Assembly: GCA_964475205.1 (NCBI GenBank)
Contig: CAYYVQ010000086.1
Location: 1 to 8,131 of the forward strand
DNA: 8,131 nt
Direction of reading: 5' to 3'
Origin: CAYSRM01 sp964475205
Lineage (GTDB): Bacteria; Verrucomicrobiota; Kiritimatiellia; UBA8416; CAYSRM01
Of this stretch, positions 6,588 to 8,131 are shown piece after piece. The position numbers and the translations under genes are program-made. The notes under the pieces are model-generated. The model was given only the letters and a program-made list of their open reading frames with translations. It was not told where the DNA came from and did not search any database. Numbering within the stretch: position 1 is the stretch's first letter; the number at the start of each line of letters is the position of its first letter.

Positions 6588-8012
6588 ATGGCAACAGGTA
6601 AAGATATAAAAAGAAAGGCGACGGTTCTTGTTGTTGACGACGACAAGAATACGCGCGACGGGCTTAATCTTGCGCTGAAAGAGACGCATAATGTGATTCT
6701 TTCTGAAAACGGGGAGAAGGCGCTGGAGGTGCTTGCAGACAGGCATGTTGATATCATGCTTGGCGATGTCCGCATGCCCGGGATGGATGGCCTGACGCTT
6801 ATGAATAAGGCGCTGTCCAGGAACCCGGAGCTGATAGTGATTTTGCTCACTGCTTACGGCAACGTCGAGACCGCGGTAGAGGCAATGAAGCTTGGCGCCT
6901 ACGATTTTCTGATGAAGCCGGTCAACCTTGACCGTCTTGATCTTCTTCTGCAGCGAGCATTGCGGTCCCGCGAAGTTGAATCGGAGAATGTTGCCCTGAG
7001 GCGTCAGCTTGACGAAAAGTATGGGCTGGAGAACATAGTCGGCTTTTCAAAACCGATGGCCGAGGTTTTTGATGTTATAAAGCAGGCCGCCCCGACAAGG
7101 GCAACGGTGATGATTCAGGGCGAGAGCGGCACTGGAAAGGAACTTGTGGCCCATGCAATTCACGGACTAAGTCCTCGCGCAAGGGGTCCTTTTGTCGCGG
7201 TTCATTGTGCCGCTTTGACTCCTAGCCTTCTGGAGAGCGAGCTTTTCGGACATGAAAAGGGAGCTTTTACCGGCGCTGTCAGCAGAAGAAGCGGGCGCTT
7301 CGAAATGGCTGATGGCGGGACGTTATTCCTTGACGAAGTCTCTGAGATCGATCCTTCTGTGCAGGTTAAGCTGTTGCGTGTGCTGGAAGAGCGAAAGTTC
7401 GAAAGGGTAGGGGGCGGAGAAGAAATAGGGGTGGACATACGTCTCATAGCGGCTACAAACAAGGATTTGCGAGTCCTGGTGCAGGAAGGCAGCTTTCGGG
7501 AAGATCTTTTCTTCAGGCTTAACGTTGTTGATATTAACCTTCCCCCATTGCGCGAACGCGTCGATGACATTCCAATTCTATGCCGGCATTTTCTGCGGGA
7601 AGCTGTTGAAAAAGACGGAAAGCAGATTGAGGGCATAACTTCCGAAGCGTTGAACATGCTGGTGTCTTATGATTGGCCCGGCAATGTGCGCGAACTGCGC
7701 AACACGATAGAAAAGATGGTGGTTCTGGCACAAAGGGAGAAGCTCACCGCCAGGGATGTTCCACCGAATATCAGGAAGGCCTCGCAATCGGGCGAAGATG
7801 TTGCAACCGAAGACGAAGCCAGCGGTGTTACTGCCAATGTCTCTTTGCCGGGCGGCAGGAGTTCGCTTGCCGAAATTGAAAAAAAGATGATATTCAGCGC
7901 CCTGGAAAAACACAACGGCAGCCGCACTGAAGCTGCCAGGGAACTGGGTATAAGCCGACGGACATTACACAGAAAACTCAGGCGGTACCAGTCAACGGAT
8001 AATCAGGATTAA
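6588..8012 (+). CDS. NtrC-family sigma-54-dependent response regulator
   Basis: The 474-residue protein has the complete three-domain layout of an NtrC-type activator. The receiver domain (about 12-125) has acidic pocket residues Asp17-19, phospho-acceptor Asp60 in GDVRMPGMDG, Thr88 and Lys110. The AAA+ domain (about 148-380) has Walker A GESGTGKE (178-185), the sigma-54-contacting loop GAFTGA (225-230), Walker B GGTLFLDE (243-250), the REDLFFRLNV segment (304-313) with its conserved arginines, and the sensor-2-like WPGNVREL (363-370). A Fis-type helix-turn-helix is at about 444-467 (GSRTEAARELGISRRTLHRK). It should bind enhancer sites and use ATP to open sigma-54 promoters once phosphorylated by the kinase encoded 11 bases upstream. 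The start lacks a well-placed Shine-Dalgarno (GGAG at 6570-6573 is 14 bases away), consistent with coupling to the kinase. A linker of about 45 residues before the helix-turn-helix is rich in acidic residues. Regulon unknown. Confidence 0.95.
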   Translation: MATGKDIKRKATVLVVDDDKNTRDGLNLALKETHNVILSENGEKALEVLADRHVDIMLGDVRMPGMDGLTLMNKALSRNPELIVILLTAYGNVETAVEAMKLGAYDFLMKPVNLDRLDLLLQRALRSREVESENVALRRQLDEKYGLENIVGFSKPMAEVFDVIKQAAPTRATVMIQGESGTGKELVAHAIHGLSPRARGPFVAVHCAALTPSLLESELFGHEKGAFTGAVSRRSGRFEMADGGTLFLDEVSEIDPSVQVKLLRVLEERKFERVGGGEEIGVDIRLIAATNKDLRVLVQEGSFREDLFFRLNVVDINLPPLRERVDDIPILCRHFLREAVEKDGKQIEGITSEALNMLVSYDWPGNVRELRNTIEKMVVLAQREKLTARDVPPNIRKASQSGEDVATEDEASGVTANVSLPGGRSSLAEIEKKMIFSALEKHNGSRTEAARELGISRRTLHRKLRRYQSTDNQD

Positions 8013-8086
8013 TCCGGCATCTTTCGTTTTTGTAAAGCGTCAAAATCGCTTCACGAAATTCCGTGAGATATGCGGATTAGCCTGAT
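8002..8086. repeat. Imperfect inverted repeat with two internal hairpins at the 3' end of the regulator gene
   Basis: The arms 8002-8022 and 8066-8086 are near-complementary: ATCAGG pairs with CCTGAT, AATCCG with CGGATT, then CAT with ATG and CT with AG, separated by one mismatch and small bulges. The 43 bases between them contain AAGCG/CGCTT (8035-8039 with 8047-8051) and TCACG/CGTGA (8051-8055 with 8062-8066); these share base 8051, and the second also uses 8066, so one pair at each junction must open. The left arm begins in the last codons of the regulator and includes its TAA. The result is a cruciform- or clover-like fold. It is not a standard terminator, because no T run follows. It could be a palindromic intergenic repeat, an RNA end structure, or a site for a DNA-binding protein. 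Confidence 0.4.
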
Positions 8087-8131
8087 CTATTCATCAAGAG
8101 TTACTTGCGAGTAATATTAGCTTCGAAGGCA
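8087..8131. other. Gene-free right edge with small palindromes
   Basis: No gene is apparent in the last 45 bases. TTACT (8101-8105) can pair with AGTAA (8110-8114) across TGCG, and CTTCGAAG (8121-8128) is a perfect 8-base palindrome. These are short enough to be chance. I see no promoter I would defend. Confidence 0.3.

Noticed and set aside
8006..8031. Intrinsic terminator formed by the GGATTAATCC palindrome and the TTTTT at 8027-8031
   Set aside because: The palindrome has no loop and cannot form a hairpin alone, and the T run is 11 bases away from it.
8002..8086. Integron attC site
   Set aside because: The arms lack the GTTRRRY and RYYYAAC core boxes required of attC, and no integrase or cassette structure is seen.

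Overview
The window holds six complete genes, all on the + strand and closely spaced, with no mobile element, CRISPR array, tRNA or rRNA that I can see. The longest gene-free stretches are the two ends (118 and 119 bases); no stretch over 300 bases lacks a gene. The combination of a pyrophosphate-type phosphofructokinase, a LarA-family protein, an outer-membrane-type lipoprotein and an NtrB/NtrC-like sigma-54 two-component pair points to a Gram-negative, probably anaerobic or fermentative bacterium. The N-terminal part of the histidine kinase resembles kinases I remember from the Verrucomicrobia/Lentisphaerae/Kiritimatiellae side of the PVC group, but the phylum is an inference and not secure.

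Left half (119-4244), carbon metabolism: a LarA-family nickel-pincer racemase/epimerase homologue, then NADP-type 6-phosphogluconate dehydrogenase (gnd), then a PPi-dependent 6-phosphofructokinase. Gaps are 42 and 82 bases, each of the last two genes has a good Shine-Dalgarno, and no convincing terminator separates them, so they may form one transcript. Together they cover the oxidative pentose phosphate exit and the PPi-driven committed (and reversible) step of glycolysis, with a 2-hydroxyacid isomerisation of unknown substrate alongside.

A weak terminator-like hairpin and a weak sigma-70-like promoter lie at 4245-4346, suggesting a new transcription unit starting with the next gene.

Right half (4347-8012), envelope and regulation: a lipoprotein with a CsgG-type domain plus a C-terminal segment resembling the FlgT C-terminal domain, then a soluble PAS-HisKA-HATPase histidine kinase and, 11 bases after it, a full-length NtrC-type response regulator with receiver, sigma-54 AAA+ and Fis-type helix-turn-helix domains. 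Kinase and regulator are almost certainly a cognate pair. I found no -24/-12 promoter in the window, so their target genes probably lie elsewhere.

The last 130 bases contain the most unexplained structure: an imperfect 21-base inverted repeat that begins inside the regulator's last codons and encloses two smaller hairpins. I did not find strong evidence of a previously undescribed system; most of the window looks like ordinary chromosomal core genes.
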